Counted from the stretch's first letter, positions 1 through 8,659 are shown. The stretch: DNA of 64,000 bases from Prauserella muralis (GCF_003202285.1 NZ_MASW01000001.1:1364001-1428000); one strand, 5' to 3'. Program-made: numbers and translations. The notes: generated by a model from the sequence alone, not told the origin.

Positions 1-199
1 GCGGCAGCTTCTCCGCGGCGACCCCCTGGAGCAGCGTGTACCGGACACCGTCCGCGGTCACGGTGTGATCCTGCAACCGCGCGTCCTTGCCGCCCAGCTC
101 CGCCAGCCGGGCTCGCAGCGCCTCCTCACCGGAGTCGGCGGCAAGCACGTCGGCGACGCTGTGCGGGAACGTCGCCCGGTGCTCGATACGTGATGCCAT
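1..199 (-). CDS. DUF2505 family protein (3' end outside window)
   Basis: Only the first 66 codons are inside the window; the gene reads leftward off the edge. The protein begins MASRIEHRATF and continues to a segment ending LLQGVAAEKLP. Position (divergent from murB) and sequence style match the DUF2505 family, represented in M. tuberculosis by the gene beside murB; a START/SRPBCC-like fold is expected but the function is unknown. I chose the ATG at 199 rather than the one at 205 because a TACTGT box lies exactly 7 bases upstream of 199, which fits a leaderless mRNA. Confidence 0.7.
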   Translation of the reverse strand, partial: MASRIEHRATFPHSVADVLAADSGEEALRARLAELGGKDARLQDHTVTADGVRYTLLQGVAAEKLP

Positions 200-206
200 G
201 GCCATG

Positions 207-216
207 ACAGTACCGT
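207..216. promoter_or_regulatory. Overlapping divergent -10 boxes for DUF2505 gene and murB
   Basis: On the minus strand TACTGT (212-207) lies 7 bases before the ATG at 199. On the plus strand TACCGT (211-216) lies 8 bases before the GTG at 225. The two hexamers share two base pairs, so the two polymerases could not occupy both at once. Inferred from sequence pattern only. Confidence 0.5.
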
Positions 217-224
217 TGCGGGGC

Positions 225-1274
225 GTGAGCACTGTCGAAACGTCCACCCAGGACGCCCTGCGCGGCTACACCACGCTGCGGCTGGGCGGCCCGGCCCGCC
301 GGTTCGTCGTGGCCGAGACCACGGCCGGTCTCGTCGACACCGTGCGCGAGCTGGACGCCGCGGGGGAGCCGGTGCTGCTGCTCGGCGGCGGGTCGAACCT
401 CGTGGTGGCCGACGAGGGCTTTCCCGGGACGGTCGTGCGCATCGGCACCACCGGCTGGGACGGGGACACGGTGGCCGCGGGCCAGGACTGGGACGCCTAC
501 GTGGCGGCGACCGTCGCCGAGGGCAGGGGCGGCCTGGAGTGCCTGTCCGGCATCCCCGGCTCGGCGGGCGCGACCCCCATCCAGAACGTCGGCGCCTACG
601 GTTGCGAGATCAGCGAGGTGCTGCACTCCATCGAGCTGTACGACCGGCGCAGCGGCGAGATCCGCACCCTCGCCGCGTCCGAGCTGGGCTTCGCGTACCG
701 CACGAGCGTGCTCAAGGGCACCGACACCGGCCTCGTGCTGAGCGTGCGGTTCACGCTGAGCGACGACGGACTCTCGGCTCCCATCCGCTACGCCGAGCTG
801 GCCCGCGCGCTCGGCGTCGAGGTCGGCACCCGGGTGCCCGTCACCGAGGCCAGGGATGCCGTGCTCGCGCTGCGCAGGGGCAAGGGCATGGTGCTCGACC
901 CCGCCGACCACGACACCTGGAGCGCGGGTTCGTTCTTCACCAACCCGATCGTGCCCGAGGCCGACGTCGCGGGCGTGCTCGCCCGTATCGCCGAGGTCGT
1001 CGGTGCCGACGTGGCGGTGCCGCAGTACCCCGCGCAGGGCGGGGTGAAGCTGTCCGCGGCATGGCTCATCGAGCGGGCCGGGTTCGGCAAGGGCCACCCC
1101 GGTCCCGGCGGCCGGGTGTCGCTGTCGACCAAGCACACGCTGGCCCTGACCAACCGGGGCGGCGCCGCCACCGCCGACCTGCTCACGCTCGCCCGCGAGG
1201 TGCGCGACGGCGTGCGAGCCCGGTTCGGGGTCACCCTCCACCCCGAGCCGCTGCTCATCAACTGCTCCCTGTGA
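225..1274 (+). CDS. murB: UDP-N-acetylenolpyruvoylglucosamine reductase MurB
   Basis: Reduces UDP-GlcNAc-enolpyruvate to UDP-MurNAc with NADPH, the second committed step of peptidoglycan precursor synthesis; cytosolic flavoprotein. The protein (349 residues) has the FAD-binding start TTLRLGGPA and LGGGSNLVV, the substrate-binding SGIPGSAGATPIQNVGAYG segment, the GSFFTNP motif carrying the catalytic serine, and a C-terminal HPEPLLIN with the conserved glutamate. The frame is open upstream to 87. ATGs at 198 and 204 are possible, but the GTG at 225 has a TACCGT box 8 bases upstream and is preferred. Its stop lies 6 bases from the end of the convergent dehydrogenase gene. Confidence 0.93.
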   Translation: MSTVETSTQDALRGYTTLRLGGPARRFVVAETTAGLVDTVRELDAAGEPVLLLGGGSNLVVADEGFPGTVVRIGTTGWDGDTVAAGQDWDAYVAATVAEGRGGLECLSGIPGSAGATPIQNVGAYGCEISEVLHSIELYDRRSGEIRTLAASELGFAYRTSVLKGTDTGLVLSVRFTLSDDGLSAPIRYAELARALGVEVGTRVPVTEARDAVLALRRGKGMVLDPADHDTWSAGSFFTNPIVPEADVAGVLARIAEVVGADVAVPQYPAQGGVKLSAAWLIERAGFGKGHPGPGGRVSLSTKHTLALTNRGGAATADLLTLAREVRDGVRARFGVTLHPEPLLINCSL

Positions 1275-1280
1275 GCGCCG

Positions 1281-2012
1281 TCAGTCGCGGTGGATGCGGC
1301 TGCCGTTGAGCTGGGCGCGGGGCTTCAGCACGATCTGGTCGAGGTTGACGTGCGAGGGCCGGGTGGCGGCGAAGGCGATGACGTCGGCCACGTCGTCGGC
1401 GGTCAGCGCCTCGACGCCCTGGTACACCTTCGAGGCCCGCTCGGCGTCGCCGGAGAACCGGTTCAGCGAGAACTCCGTCTCCACCAGGCCCGGGATGACC
1501 TCGGTGAGCCGCAGCGGGTCGCCGAGGTGCTCCGAGCGCAGCGTGCGGTGCAGCGCCGACTGGGCGTGCTTGGCCGACGTGTAGCCCGAGCCTCCGTCGT
1601 AGACCTCGTGCCCTGCGATCGACGTCACGGTGATGACGTGGCCGTCGCCGGACGCGACGAGCTTGGGCAGCAGCGCCTTGGTCAGCCGCAGCGTGCCCAG
1701 CACGTTCGTCTCCCACATCCAGCGCCAGTTCTCCTCGTCGGCGTCCTCCACGCGTTCCAGACCGCGCGCGCCCCCGGCGTTGTTCACGAGTACGTGGCAT
1801 TCTGGGACCCGCGCGACGAACGAGGCAACGGAGTCGGCGTCTGTGACGTCCAGTTCACAGGCGATCCCGGAGAGTTCCTCGGCGAGCGGTTGCAGCCGGT
1901 CGAGACGCCTGGCGCCGAGTACGACGCGGAAGCCCGCCTTGGCCAGTGCCCTGGCGGTCGCCGCGCCGATGCCGGCGCTGGCTCCGGTGATGACAGCGGT
2001 TCGCGTGCTCAT
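1281..2012 (-). CDS. Short-chain dehydrogenase/reductase
   Basis: Classical SDR of 243 residues, NAD(P)-dependent. Visible motifs: the N-terminal nucleotide-binding TGASAGIG, the structural NNAG (VLVNNAGG), a catalytic serine strand (VTSIAG) and the YxxxK pair in YTSAKH. The closest general type is the YdfG/serine-3-dehydrogenase-like SDR group, but the substrate cannot be told from sequence. In M. tuberculosis an SDR gene also sits between murB and mshA. ATG 2012 starts directly at MSTRTAVITG; the frame is open further upstream without a better start. It is convergent with murB and divergent from the L,D-transpeptidase gene. Confidence 0.85.
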   Translation of the reverse strand: MSTRTAVITGASAGIGAATARALAKAGFRVVLGARRLDRLQPLAEELSGIACELDVTDADSVASFVARVPECHVLVNNAGGARGLERVEDADEENWRWMWETNVLGTLRLTKALLPKLVASGDGHVITVTSIAGHEVYDGGSGYTSAKHAQSALHRTLRSEHLGDPLRLTEVIPGLVETEFSLNRFSGDAERASKVYQGVEALTADDVADVIAFAATRPSHVNLDQIVLKPRAQLNGSRIHRD

Positions 2013-2101
2013 GGCTGCATGCTGCCAGGTAACGTTGGACTGCTCACGCCCGCATTCGGGGTGCACGTCGTGGGTGCTGTGGTGTTACAGGAGGAAAACG
2101 C

Positions 2102-3259
2102 GTGATCGAACGGCGCACGGTGTTCAAGGCCGCCGCGGCGGCGGGCTCGGCGGGGCTGCTGGCCGCCTGCTCGGGCACCACCGGTGGCGAGGCCACGGTG
2201 GACCCGGCCAACCTGCCTCCCAAGGCCAAGATCACCGTCGAACCCGCCGTGGACGCCAAGGACGTCTCCGTGCTGCAGCCCGTCACCGTCAAGGTCAGCG
2301 AGGGCGCGCTCAGCGAGGTGAAGGTCACCAACGCCGACGGTGGCGAGGTCGCCGGCGAGCTCGACGAGGCCAAGACCACCTGGACCAGCACGGAGCCGCT
2401 CGGCTACGGCAAGACCTACACCTACGCCGCGAAGGCGAAGGGCACCGACGGCAAGGTGGCCGAGCTCACCGGCAGTTTCGCCACGCTGAACCCGGCCAGC
2501 GTCGTGCGCGCCACCCTGAACCCGGTGGACGACGCCGAGGTGGGCGTCGGCATGCCGGTCAGCGTCAAGTTCGCCGCGCCGATCTCCGACCGCGCCGCCG
2601 CGCAGCGCGCGCTGACGGTCGAGACGTCGAACCAGGTCGAGGGCTCCTGGGCGTGGCTTTCCGACCAGCAGGTGGACTGGCGGCCGAAGGAGTACTGGCC
2701 CGCGGGCACCCAGGTCACGGTCACCGCGAAGCTCTACGGCGTGCACTACGGCGGCGGGGCCTACGGCAAGGCCGACGTCAGCACCAAGTTCGTGATCGGG
2801 CGCAACCAGGTCGTGAAGGTGCACACACCGGAGCACCGGATGCGGGTCTACCGCGACGGCTCCGAGGTGGCGAACTACCCGTGCAGCAACGGCAAGGACG
2901 CCGACCCGAACCTCAACACGCCCAACGGCACCGTCATCGTCATGACCAAGGAGCCGACCTCGATCTTCGACAACGAGCGGTACGGCTACACCGACGTCAA
3001 GAAGAAGTGGTGCTGCCGGATCTCCAACCACGGGGAGTACATCCACGAGAACGAGGAGAACCGCGCGAACATCGGCAAGGCGAACACCTCGCACGGGTGC
3101 ATCAACCTGTTCGAGGCCGATGCCAAGGCCTACTTCGACTCGGCGCTGATCGGCGACCCGGTCGAGATCACCGGATCCAAGGCGAACTTCCCGACGACCT
3201 CGGACGTCATGGACTGGTTGCTGGACTGGGAGACCTGGAAGTCGATGTCGGCCCTGTAG
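2102..3259 (+). CDS. Lipoprotein L,D-transpeptidase (YkuD domain)
   Basis: Cross-links peptidoglycan 3-3 bridges outside the membrane. The 385-residue protein starts with an arginine-containing lipoprotein signal and lipobox LAAC (Cys23), followed by two Ig-like domains and a C-terminal YkuD domain. The catalytic motif SHGCINLF is present, with His331 and Cys333. This is the layout of mycobacterial Ldt proteins; by position it matches LprQ (Ldt5) of M. tuberculosis. The GTG start at 2102 has a strong Shine-Dalgarno AGGAGG at 2089-2094, seven bases upstream. It lies with murB and mshA in a cell envelope and thiol cluster. Confidence 0.92.
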   Translation: MIERRTVFKAAAAAGSAGLLAACSGTTGGEATVDPANLPPKAKITVEPAVDAKDVSVLQPVTVKVSEGALSEVKVTNADGGEVAGELDEAKTTWTSTEPLGYGKTYTYAAKAKGTDGKVAELTGSFATLNPASVVRATLNPVDDAEVGVGMPVSVKFAAPISDRAAAQRALTVETSNQVEGSWAWLSDQQVDWRPKEYWPAGTQVTVTAKLYGVHYGGGAYGKADVSTKFVIGRNQVVKVHTPEHRMRVYRDGSEVANYPCSNGKDADPNLNTPNGTVIVMTKEPTSIFDNERYGYTDVKKKWCCRISNHGEYIHENEENRANIGKANTSHGCINLFEADAKAYFDSALIGDPVEITGSKANFPTTSDVMDWLLDWETWKSMSAL

Positions 3260-3275
3260 GCGATCCGGTAGGCAG

Positions 3276-4115
3276 ATGAGAACCGAGGTAGTCGGCGCCG
3301 GCGGCGTCCGCATCGGCGTGCGCGTCGAGGGAACCGAGACGGCGCCCGCGGTGGTGTTCGTGCACGGCTGGGCGCAGTCGGCCCGGGCGTGGGACGCGCA
3401 GTTCGCCGATCCGGAGCTGCGACGGCGCTTCCGGCTCGTCGCGCTCGACCTCCGCGGGCACGGCGCCTCCGACGTGCCCCGCGGCGGGTACGACGATCCC
3501 GTCGCCTGGGCTGGTGACCTGGCGGCCGTGCTCGGCATCGCCGGGCAGCCGGCCGTCGTGGTGGGCTGGTCGTACGGCGGCCTGGTGATCGCCGACTACC
3601 TGCGCGTCCACGGCACGAGGGACCTGGCCGGGATCATGCTGGCCGGCGCCATCACCGAGATCGGGAAGGGCCACCCCGGCGGCAGGGTCGGGCCCGCGAT
3701 GCGCGCGGCGCTGCCGGACGCGCTGTCGGAGGACCCCGCGGTGGCGCTGCCCGCGCTCAGCGCTCTGTGCACGGGCATGGCCTCGGACCCGGTGCCCGGC
3801 CCGCTCGCGCAGGCGCTGCTCGGCACCTCGCTGACGGTGCCGCCGTCGGTGCGGTCCGCCCTGTTCCGCCGCGACGTCGACAGCTCCGACGCCCTCGCCG
3901 CGGTCGACGTGCCCGCGCTCGTGCTGCACGGCACCGAGGACGCGGTGGTGGACGTCAGTGCCGGTGAGTACGCGGCCGGGAAGATTCCCGGGGCCGAATC
4001 ACGTTGGTTGCCTGGTGTAGGCCATTTACCGTTCGCCGAGGCCGCTCGGGAGTTCAACACCACGCTCCTGCGGTTCGCCGGGGAACGCGCGATCGGTGCC
4101 CGAGCAGAAAGGTGA
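3276..4115 (+). CDS. Alpha/beta hydrolase
   Basis: 279-residue alpha/beta hydrolase fold protein. It has the oxyanion [11 protein letters not shown] turn, the nucleophile elbow GWSYGG (serine), an acidic residue in the [10 protein letters not shown] region and a late histidine in VGHLPFAEA, giving a complete Ser-Asp-His triad. It resembles haloperoxidase/esterase-like hydrolases; the substrate is not predictable. It starts 16 bases after the transpeptidase stop and ends 4 bases before the preferred mshA start, so it probably shares a transcript with both. Confidence 0.85.
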   Translation: MRTEVVGAGGVRIGVRVEGTETAPAVVFVHGWAQSARAWDAQFADPELRRRFRLVALDLRGHGASDVPRGGYDDPVAWAGDLAAVLGIAGQPAVVVGWSYGGLVIADYLRVHGTRDLAGIMLAGAITEIGKGHPGGRVGPAMRAALPDALSEDPAVALPALSALCTGMASDPVPGPLAQALLGTSLTVPPSVRSALFRRDVDSSDALAAVDVPALVLHGTEDAVVDVSAGEYAAGKIPGAESRWLPGVGHLPFAEAAREFNTTLLRFAGERAIGARAER

Positions 4116-4119
4116 TTCG

Positions 4120-5415
4120 GTGACGATCTCCTGGTACCGGCCGGCGACGCAGCCGCGCCGGGTGGCGGTGCTGTCCGTGCACACCTCGCCCTTGGAGCAA
4201 CCGGGCACCGGAGACGCCGGTGGCATGAACGTCTACGTCTCGCAGACCGCGGTGGAGATGGCCCGCCGCGGTGTCGCCGTCGAGGTGTTCACCCGGGCCA
4301 CGTCCTCCGACCAGCCGCCCGTGGTCGAGCTGGCGCCGGGCGTGCTCGTACGGCATGTCCCCGCGGGTCCGTTCGAGCCGCTGAGCAGGGACGAACTGCC
4401 CGCGCAGCTGTGCGCGTTCACCTCGGGTGTGCTGCGGGCCGAGGCGTTTCACGAGCCCGGCTACTACGACCTCATCCACTCGCACTACTGGCTGTCCGGG
4501 CAGGTCGGCTGGCTGGCGCGCGACCGCTGGGGCGTCCCGCTCGTGCACACGGCCCACACGCTGGCCAAGGTGAAGAACGCCGCGCTCGCCGACGGCGACA
4601 CCCCCGAGCCGCGCACGCGGGTCATCGGGGAGGAGCAGGTGGTGGCCGAGGCCGACCGGCTGGTGGTCAACACCGCCGTCGAGGCGCACCAGCTGATCGG
4701 GCTCTACGGCGCCGACCCCGGCGCGGTGCGCACCGTGTCGCCGGGCGTGGACCTGCAGCGTTTCCGGCCGGGCTCGCAGGCGGCCGCGCGGGCCGCGCTG
4801 GGCCTGCCGCGGGACGCGGTGGTGCTGGCCTTCGCGGGCCGCATCCAGCCGTTGAAGGCGCCGGACGTGCTGCTGCGGGCCGCCGCGGAGCTGGTCGCCG
4901 ACGACCCCACGCTGCGGGAGCGGCTGGTGGTACTGGTCGCCGGTGGCCCGTCCGGCACGGGGCTGGAGCAGCCCCAGGCGCTGCGGGAGCTGGCGGACTC
5001 GCTCGGGATCGGGGAGCTGACGCGGTTCGTTCCGCCGCAGTCCGGGGAAAACCTGGTGCACGTGTACCGAGCCGCGGACGTGGTTGCCGTCCCCAGCTAC
5101 AACGAGTCGTTCGGGCTCGTCGCGCTGGAGGCGCAGGCCTGCGGCACTCCGGTGGTCGCCGCCGAGGTCGGTGGCCTGCCGGTGGCCGTGCGGCACGGGG
5201 TGTCCGGGCTGCTCGTGCCCTCGCACCGGGCGGGGGACTGGGCCACGGCCCTGCGCAGCGTGGCGCTGGACGCGGCCACCCACGCCGAGTTCGCCCGCGG
5301 CGCGGTGCGGCACGCGAGCAGGTTCTCCTGGGCGCGCACCACGGACACGCTGCTCGAGGCGTACTCGGAGGCGACGGCCGCGTTCCGCGACGCGGCGCTG
5401 GAGGTGGCGGTGTGA
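4120..5415 (+). CDS. mshA: D-inositol-3-phosphate glycosyltransferase MshA
   Basis: First enzyme of mycothiol synthesis: transfers GlcNAc from UDP-GlcNAc to 1L-myo-inositol-1-phosphate. The 431-residue GT4-family protein keeps long stretches familiar from M. tuberculosis Msh[49 protein letters not shown] and the retaining-transferase E-x7-E motif in [19 protein letters not shown] 4120 is preferred over GTG 4096 because AGAAAGG ends about 8 bases before it and 4096 would overlap the hydrolase gene by 20 bases. Presence of mshA indicates a mycothiol-using actinobacterium. It overlaps the next gene by 4 bases. Confidence 0.96.
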   Translation: MTISWYRPATQPRRVAVLSVHTSPLEQPGTGDAGGMNVYVSQTAVEMARRGVAVEVFTRATSSDQPPVVELAPGVLVRHVPAGPFEPLSRDELPAQLCAFTSGVLRAEAFHEPGYYDLIHSHYWLSGQVGWLARDRWGVPLVHTAHTLAKVKNAALADGDTPEPRTRVIGEEQVVAEADRLVVNTAVEAHQLIGLYGADPGAVRTVSPGVDLQRFRPGSQAAARAALGLPRDAVVLAFAGRIQPLKAPDVLLRAAAELVADDPTLRERLVVLVAGGPSGTGLEQPQALRELADSLGIGELTRFVPPQSGENLVHVYRAADVVAVPSYNESFGLVALEAQACGTPVVAAEVGGLPVAVRHGVSGLLVPSHRAGDWATALRSVALDAATHAEFARGAVRHASRFSWARTTDTLLEAYSEATAAFRDAALEVAV

Positions 5416-5927
5416 CGATCGACGCGACGATCCGCTCGGCGCTCGACTCGGCGGAGCTGACCTACGACCGCAAGGGCGACGGTGTGTACTTCGTCACACT
5501 GCCCGGCGTCAAGAAGCTGCAGACCAACTGCTGGCTGATCGCCAGGGAGCACTCGTTCGCCATCGAGGCGTTCGTGTGCCGCAGGCCGGACGAGGCCCAC
5601 GAGGACGTCTACCGCTACCTGCTCCGCCGCAACGCCAGGCTCTACGGCGTGCACTACACGATCGACGAGGCAGGCGACATCTACCTGGTCGGCCGGTTCG
5701 GCCTGGACACGGTGACCGAGAAGGAGCTGGACACGCTGCTCGGGCAGGTGCTCGAGGCGGCCGACGGCGACTTCAACACGCTGCTGGAGCTGGGCTTCGC
5801 CGGCTCGATCCGCAGGGAGTGGGACTGGCGGGTGTCGCGCGGGGAGTCGCTGGCCAACCTGCAGGCCTTCAAGCACCTGGTGGAGCCCGCCGACGGGCAC
5901 CGTCCCGGTTCGCTGACCGGGGACTGA
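5412..5927 (+). CDS. YbjN domain-containing protein
   Basis: 171-residue protein of the YbjN family, a fold related to type III secretion chaperones. Typical features are [21 protein letters not shown] and [19 protein letters not shown]. Function is unknown; in mycobacteria the same gene lies directly after mshA. The GTG start overlaps the mshA stop (GTGA), so translation is probably coupled. No membrane segment or signal peptide is visible. Confidence 0.85.
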   Translation: MTIDATIRSALDSAELTYDRKGDGVYFVTLPGVKKLQTNCWLIAREHSFAIEAFVCRRPDEAHEDVYRYLLRRNARLYGVHYTIDEAGDIYLVGRFGLDTVTEKELDTLLGQVLEAADGDFNTLLELGFAGSIRREWDWRVSRGESLANLQAFKHLVEPADGHRPGSLTGD

Positions 5928-5939
5928 GACACGAGCGCA

Positions 5940-5958
5940 CCCGGCCGGACCGGCCGGG
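5940..5958. terminator. GC hairpin between YbjN gene and 6C RNA
   Basis: CCCGGCCGG and its exact complement flank one A, giving a 9-bp inverted repeat 12 bases after the YbjN stop. Because it is symmetric, it could end transcription of the mshA-YbjN operon on the plus strand and of the 6C RNA on the minus strand. No U-tract follows, as is common in actinobacteria. Confidence 0.5.
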
Positions 5959-5967
5959 ACGTCGCGA

Positions 5968-6100
5968 GGCGGCTCGAGGGAGGGGGGAGTCGCGAACTCG
6001 AGCCGCCCCGCTGACGTTCCCGCCGCAGATGGACCCGGTGGCGAGGGGGATGCCAACGGGGCCGGCGGGTCGCAGCTCGGCAGGGGGGAGACGAGCTGCG
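5968..6100 (-). ncRNA. 6C RNA (actinobacterial small RNA)
   Basis: Read on the minus strand, two perfect hairpins each present exactly six consecutive cytosines in the loop. Hairpin one (6100-6071) has a 9-bp stem CGCAGCTCG/CGAGCTGCG and loop TCTCCCCCCTGC. Hairpin two (6007-5968) has an 11-bp stem and an 18-base loop containing CTCCCCCC. A roughly 63-base linker separates them. Two C-rich loops with six Cs define the 6C RNA family of Actinobacteria, whose members act on mRNAs through C-rich loops (M. tuberculosis homologue B11). The ends are not mapped; the limits given cover the two hairpins only. The linker is longer than I would expect, which keeps confidence below certainty. Confidence 0.8.
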
Positions 6101-6144
6101 CCTGCGCCCGCGGCCGACCGGGGAGTGCGTGGTTTCCGGCCGGG

Positions 6145-6204
6145 CGGGTTAGTAGTCAACTTGTCAGACTCGGGACTGTAATCACAAGACTACCCACTAA
6201 CCCG
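6145..6204. repeat. Imperfect 60-base palindrome upstream of gpmA and 6C RNA
   Basis: CGGGTTA (6145-6151) pairs with TAACCCG (6198-6204); inside it GTAGTC pairs with GACTAC and TTGT with ACAA, with small bulges. It lies in the 460-base divergent region, upstream of the 6C RNA (leftward) and gpmA (rightward). It could be an operator or a structured leader. The rest of 6205-6387 is AT-richer and carries two GTTAAC sites (6228, 6247), probably the gpmA promoter region. Confidence 0.4.
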
Positions 6205-6387
6205 ATAGGGTGATTTTTGCCGCGATCGTTAACGCAATGCGACCTCGTTAACCCGGCTGAAATCTTGTTGGCGTTTCGCTCAGCAATCGAGTGAGGGACC
6301 GTTCGGCGCGTGCCACACTGTCAGTAGAAGCCCGGTGGACACGGGCAGCCACTGGTGCATTGCGGGCCCTCTGGCAGGCTGAGCAGC

Positions 6388-7137
6388 ATGGCCGAACTTG
6401 GGACTCTGGTGCTGCTGCGACACGGGCAGAGCACGTGGAACGCGGAAAACCTGTTCACCGGCTGGGTCGACGTGCCGCTGTCCGAGCTGGGCGAGACCGA
6501 GGCGCGGCGCGGCGGTGAACTGCTGGCCGAGACGGGACTGCTGCCGGACGTCGTCCACACCTCCCTGCTCCGGCGCGCCATCTCCACCGCGAACATCGCG
6601 CTCGACGTCGCCGACCGGCACTGGATCGACGTGCGGCGCGACTGGCGGCTCAACGAGCGCCACTACGGCGCGCTGCAGGGCAAGAACAAGAAGCAGACGC
6701 TGGAGGAGTTCGGCGAGGAGCAGTTCATGCTCTGGCGCCGCTCCTACGACACGCCGCCGCCGCCCATCGAGCCGGGCAGCGAGTACAGCCAGGACGGCGA
6801 CGCCCGGTACGCGGGGCTGGGCGCCGAGATGCCGATGACCGAGTGCCTCAAGGACGTCGTCGCCCGGCTGCTGCCCTACTGGGAGTCGGCGATCGTGCCC
6901 GACCTGCGCGCGGGAAGGACCGTGCTCCTCGCCGCGCACGGCAACTCGCTGCGTGCCCTCGTCAAGCACCTCGACGGGATCTCCGACACCGAGATCGCCG
7001 GGCTGAACATCCCCACCGGCATCCCGCTGCGCTACGACCTCGACGCCGACCTCAAGCCCCGTAACCCGGGCGGCACCTACCTCGACCCCCAGGCGGCGAA
7101 GGAAGCCGCCGCCGCGGTAGCCAACCAGGGCCGCTGA
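6388..7137 (+). CDS. gpmA: 2,3-bisphosphoglycerate-dependent phosphoglycerate mutase
   Basis: Interconverts 3- and 2-phosphoglycerate in glycolysis; cytosolic. The 249-residue protein has the catalytic [10 protein letters not shown] (His12), [29 protein letters not shown], the [10 protein letters not shown] segment and the second histidine in [15 protein letters not shown], all standard for dPGM. ATG 6388 is chosen because it begins [14 protein letters not shown]; an upstream ATG at 6355 adds 11 unconserved residues. Order gpmA-senX3-regX3 is the same as in mycobacteria. Confidence 0.96.
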   Translation: MAELGTLVLLRHGQSTWNAENLFTGWVDVPLSELGETEARRGGELLAETGLLPDVVHTSLLRRAISTANIALDVADRHWIDVRRDWRLNERHYGALQGKNKKQTLEEFGEEQFMLWRRSYDTPPPPIEPGSEYSQDGDARYAGLGAEMPMTECLKDVVARLLPYWESAIVPDLRAGRTVLLAAHGNSLRALVKHLDGISDTEIAGLNIPTGIPLRYDLDADLKPRNPGGTYLDPQAAKEAAAAVANQGR

Positions 7138-7153
7138 TGCCGAGCCGCCGCCC

Positions 7154-7244
7154 AAAGCTCCCCAATGCCACATTTGTTCCACTGGATGGAGCCAATGCGG
7201 CATTCGGTCCATCCAGTGGAGCGAATGCCGCATTCGGGAGCTTC
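7154..7244. repeat. Long palindromic intergenic element after gpmA
   Basis: Two 37-base arms (7154-7190 and 7208-7244) are inverted copies with about seven differences; the inner 13 bases, TCCACTGGATGGA and TCCATCCAGTGGA, match perfectly. The 17-base centre repeats the AATGCGGCATT motif also found in the arms. It starts 17 bases after the gpmA stop. It could be a transcription terminator or a small repetitive (REP/MITE-like) element. The remaining 7245-7423 should hold the senX3 promoter; a TAAACT at 7344-7349 is a candidate -10. Confidence 0.7.
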
Positions 7245-7423
7245 TCGCCACGCAAGGGCGACGCTCCGGAACGGCTGGGGTGGAACTCGCCCCGATCGAA
7301 TGACGTGATCTTGCGGGTACGTCGACGGAGAGCGACCGGAACGTAAACTGATCCTGAAGCAGCGGCGAACATGCGCCTCCCAGGTGTCATGGCCATCACG
7401 AGAACGCTGCCAGGACTAGGCCA

Positions 7424-8659
7424 ATGGGCTACCTCGATGCTTACGATGCCCCCGTGACGGCGACCGCTTCGTTCGCGCTGGCCACCGCCGCGCTGGTGGT
7501 CGGTGCCGTCATCGGTTTTCTCCTCGCCCGCACCCGATCGCGCGTCGCCGAGCGCACCCCCTCCGGGCCCTCCACGGCCGAGCTGCTCGACCGGTTCGTC
7601 CGCTCGTCCAACAACGGCGTCGTGCTGCTCAACCGGTTCGGCGACATGGTCCTGCACAACCGCAGGGCCGTCGCGCTCGGGCTCGTCCGGGTCGGCCAGG
7701 CCGACGCCAGGGCCCGCAAGGCCGCCGAGCAGGTCGTGCAGACCGGCGAACCGCTGGAGATCGACCTGTCGCCCCTGGCGGTGCGCGGGCGGCAGCCCGA
7801 GGCGGTGCTCGGCGAGGTCCGCCCGCTCGGCGACGGGTTCACCGTCGTGGAGGCGGTCGACCACTCCGAGGCCGTGCGGCTCGAGGCCACTCGGAGGGAC
7901 TTCGTCGCCAACGTCAGCCACGAGCTCAAGACCCCGGTCGGCGCCATCGCGCTGCTGGCCGAGGCCGTGCTCGACGCTGCGGAGGACACCGACGAGGTCC
8001 GCCGCTTCGGCGAGAAGATCCTGCGCGAGTCCACCCGGCTCGGCAAGCTCGTCACCGAGCTCATCGCGCTGTCGCGGCTGCAGGGCGCCGAGAAGCTGCC
8101 GGAGCTCAACGTCGTGGAGGTCGACGCGGTGGTGCGGGAGGCCCTCGGCCGCACCAGGCTCGCCGCCGAGGCCGCCGACATCACCGTCACCACGGACGGC
8201 CCGAGCGGCCTGCTCGTCGAGGGGGACCGGACGCTGCTGGTCACCGCGCTGAGCAACCTGCTGGAGAACGCCGTGGCCTACTCGCCCGCGGGCAGCCCGG
8301 TGTCGATCAGCAGGCGGCTCGCCGACACCTCGCTCGTCGAGATCGCCGTCACCGACCGCGGCATCGGCATCGCGGAGGAGGAGCAGCAGCGCGTGTTCGA
8401 GCGGTTCTACCGCGCGGACAAGGCCCGCTCCCGCGCCACCGGGGGCACGGGCCTCGGGCTCGCGATCGTCAAGCACGTCGCCGCGAACCACGGCGGTGAG
8501 GTGCGCCTGTGGAGCAGCCCCGGTGTCGGCTCGACCTTCACGCTGCGCATACCCGCGCACGTCACCGCGGGCAAGGCGCCCGCCGAGACTCCGCGACAGG
8601 AGTCCGAGTCGCTCGTCGCGACCGGGCAGGAGAGCACCGAACAGGGAGGAACACTGTGA
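7424..8659 (+). CDS. senX3: Sensor histidine kinase SenX3
   Basis: Membrane sensor kinase of the phosphate-responsive SenX3-RegX3 system. The 411-residue protein has one N-terminal membrane helix (about residues 14-36), a PAS-like segment (NNGVVLLNRFGDMVLHN), the HisKA motif DFVANVSHELKTPVGAI with phospho-acceptor His166, the N box NLLENAVAYSP, G1 DRGIGIAEEE and G2 GGTGLGLAIVKH. ATG 7424 has AGGA at 7412-7415; a GTG at 7454 is an alternative that would begin just before the helix. It overlaps regX3 by 4 bases, so translation is coupled. Confidence 0.93.
   Translation: MGYLDAYDAPVTATASFALATAALVVGAVIGFLLARTRSRVAERTPSGPSTAELLDRFVRSSNNGVVLLNRFGDMVLHNRRAVALGLVRVGQADARARKAAEQVVQTGEPLEIDLSPLAVRGRQPEAVLGEVRPLGDGFTVVEAVDHSEAVRLEATRRDFVANVSHELKTPVGAIALLAEAVLDAAEDTDEVRRFGEKILRESTRLGKLVTELIALSRLQGAEKLPELNVVEVDAVVREALGRTRLAAEAADITVTTDGPSGLLVEGDRTLLVTALSNLLENAVAYSPAGSPVSISRRLADTSLVEIAVTDRGIGIAEEEQQRVFERFYRADKARSRATGGTGLGLAIVKHVAANHGGEVRLWSSPGVGSTFTLRIPAHVTAGKAPAETPRQESESLVATGQESTEQGGTL

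Noticed and set aside
126-1241. Long open frame antisense to murB
   Set aside because: Typical by-product of strong third-position G/C in the real gene on the other strand; the translation is a low-complexity His/Arg/Gly mix with no family likeness.
2009-3538. 509-codon minus-strand frame across the L,D-transpeptidase and hydrolase genes
   Set aside because: Antisense shadow of two recognised genes; no motif and no ribosome binding site.
5097-6056. 319-codon minus-strand frame over mshA, YbjN gene and the 6C RNA
   Set aside because: Antisense shadow; its start region is the 6C RNA locus, which is better explained as structured RNA.
7137-7346. 69-codon frame after gpmA (PNATFVPLDGANAAFGPSSG...)
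   Set aside because: It translates the long palindromic element; the repeated peptide pattern reflects the DNA inverted repeat, not a protein.
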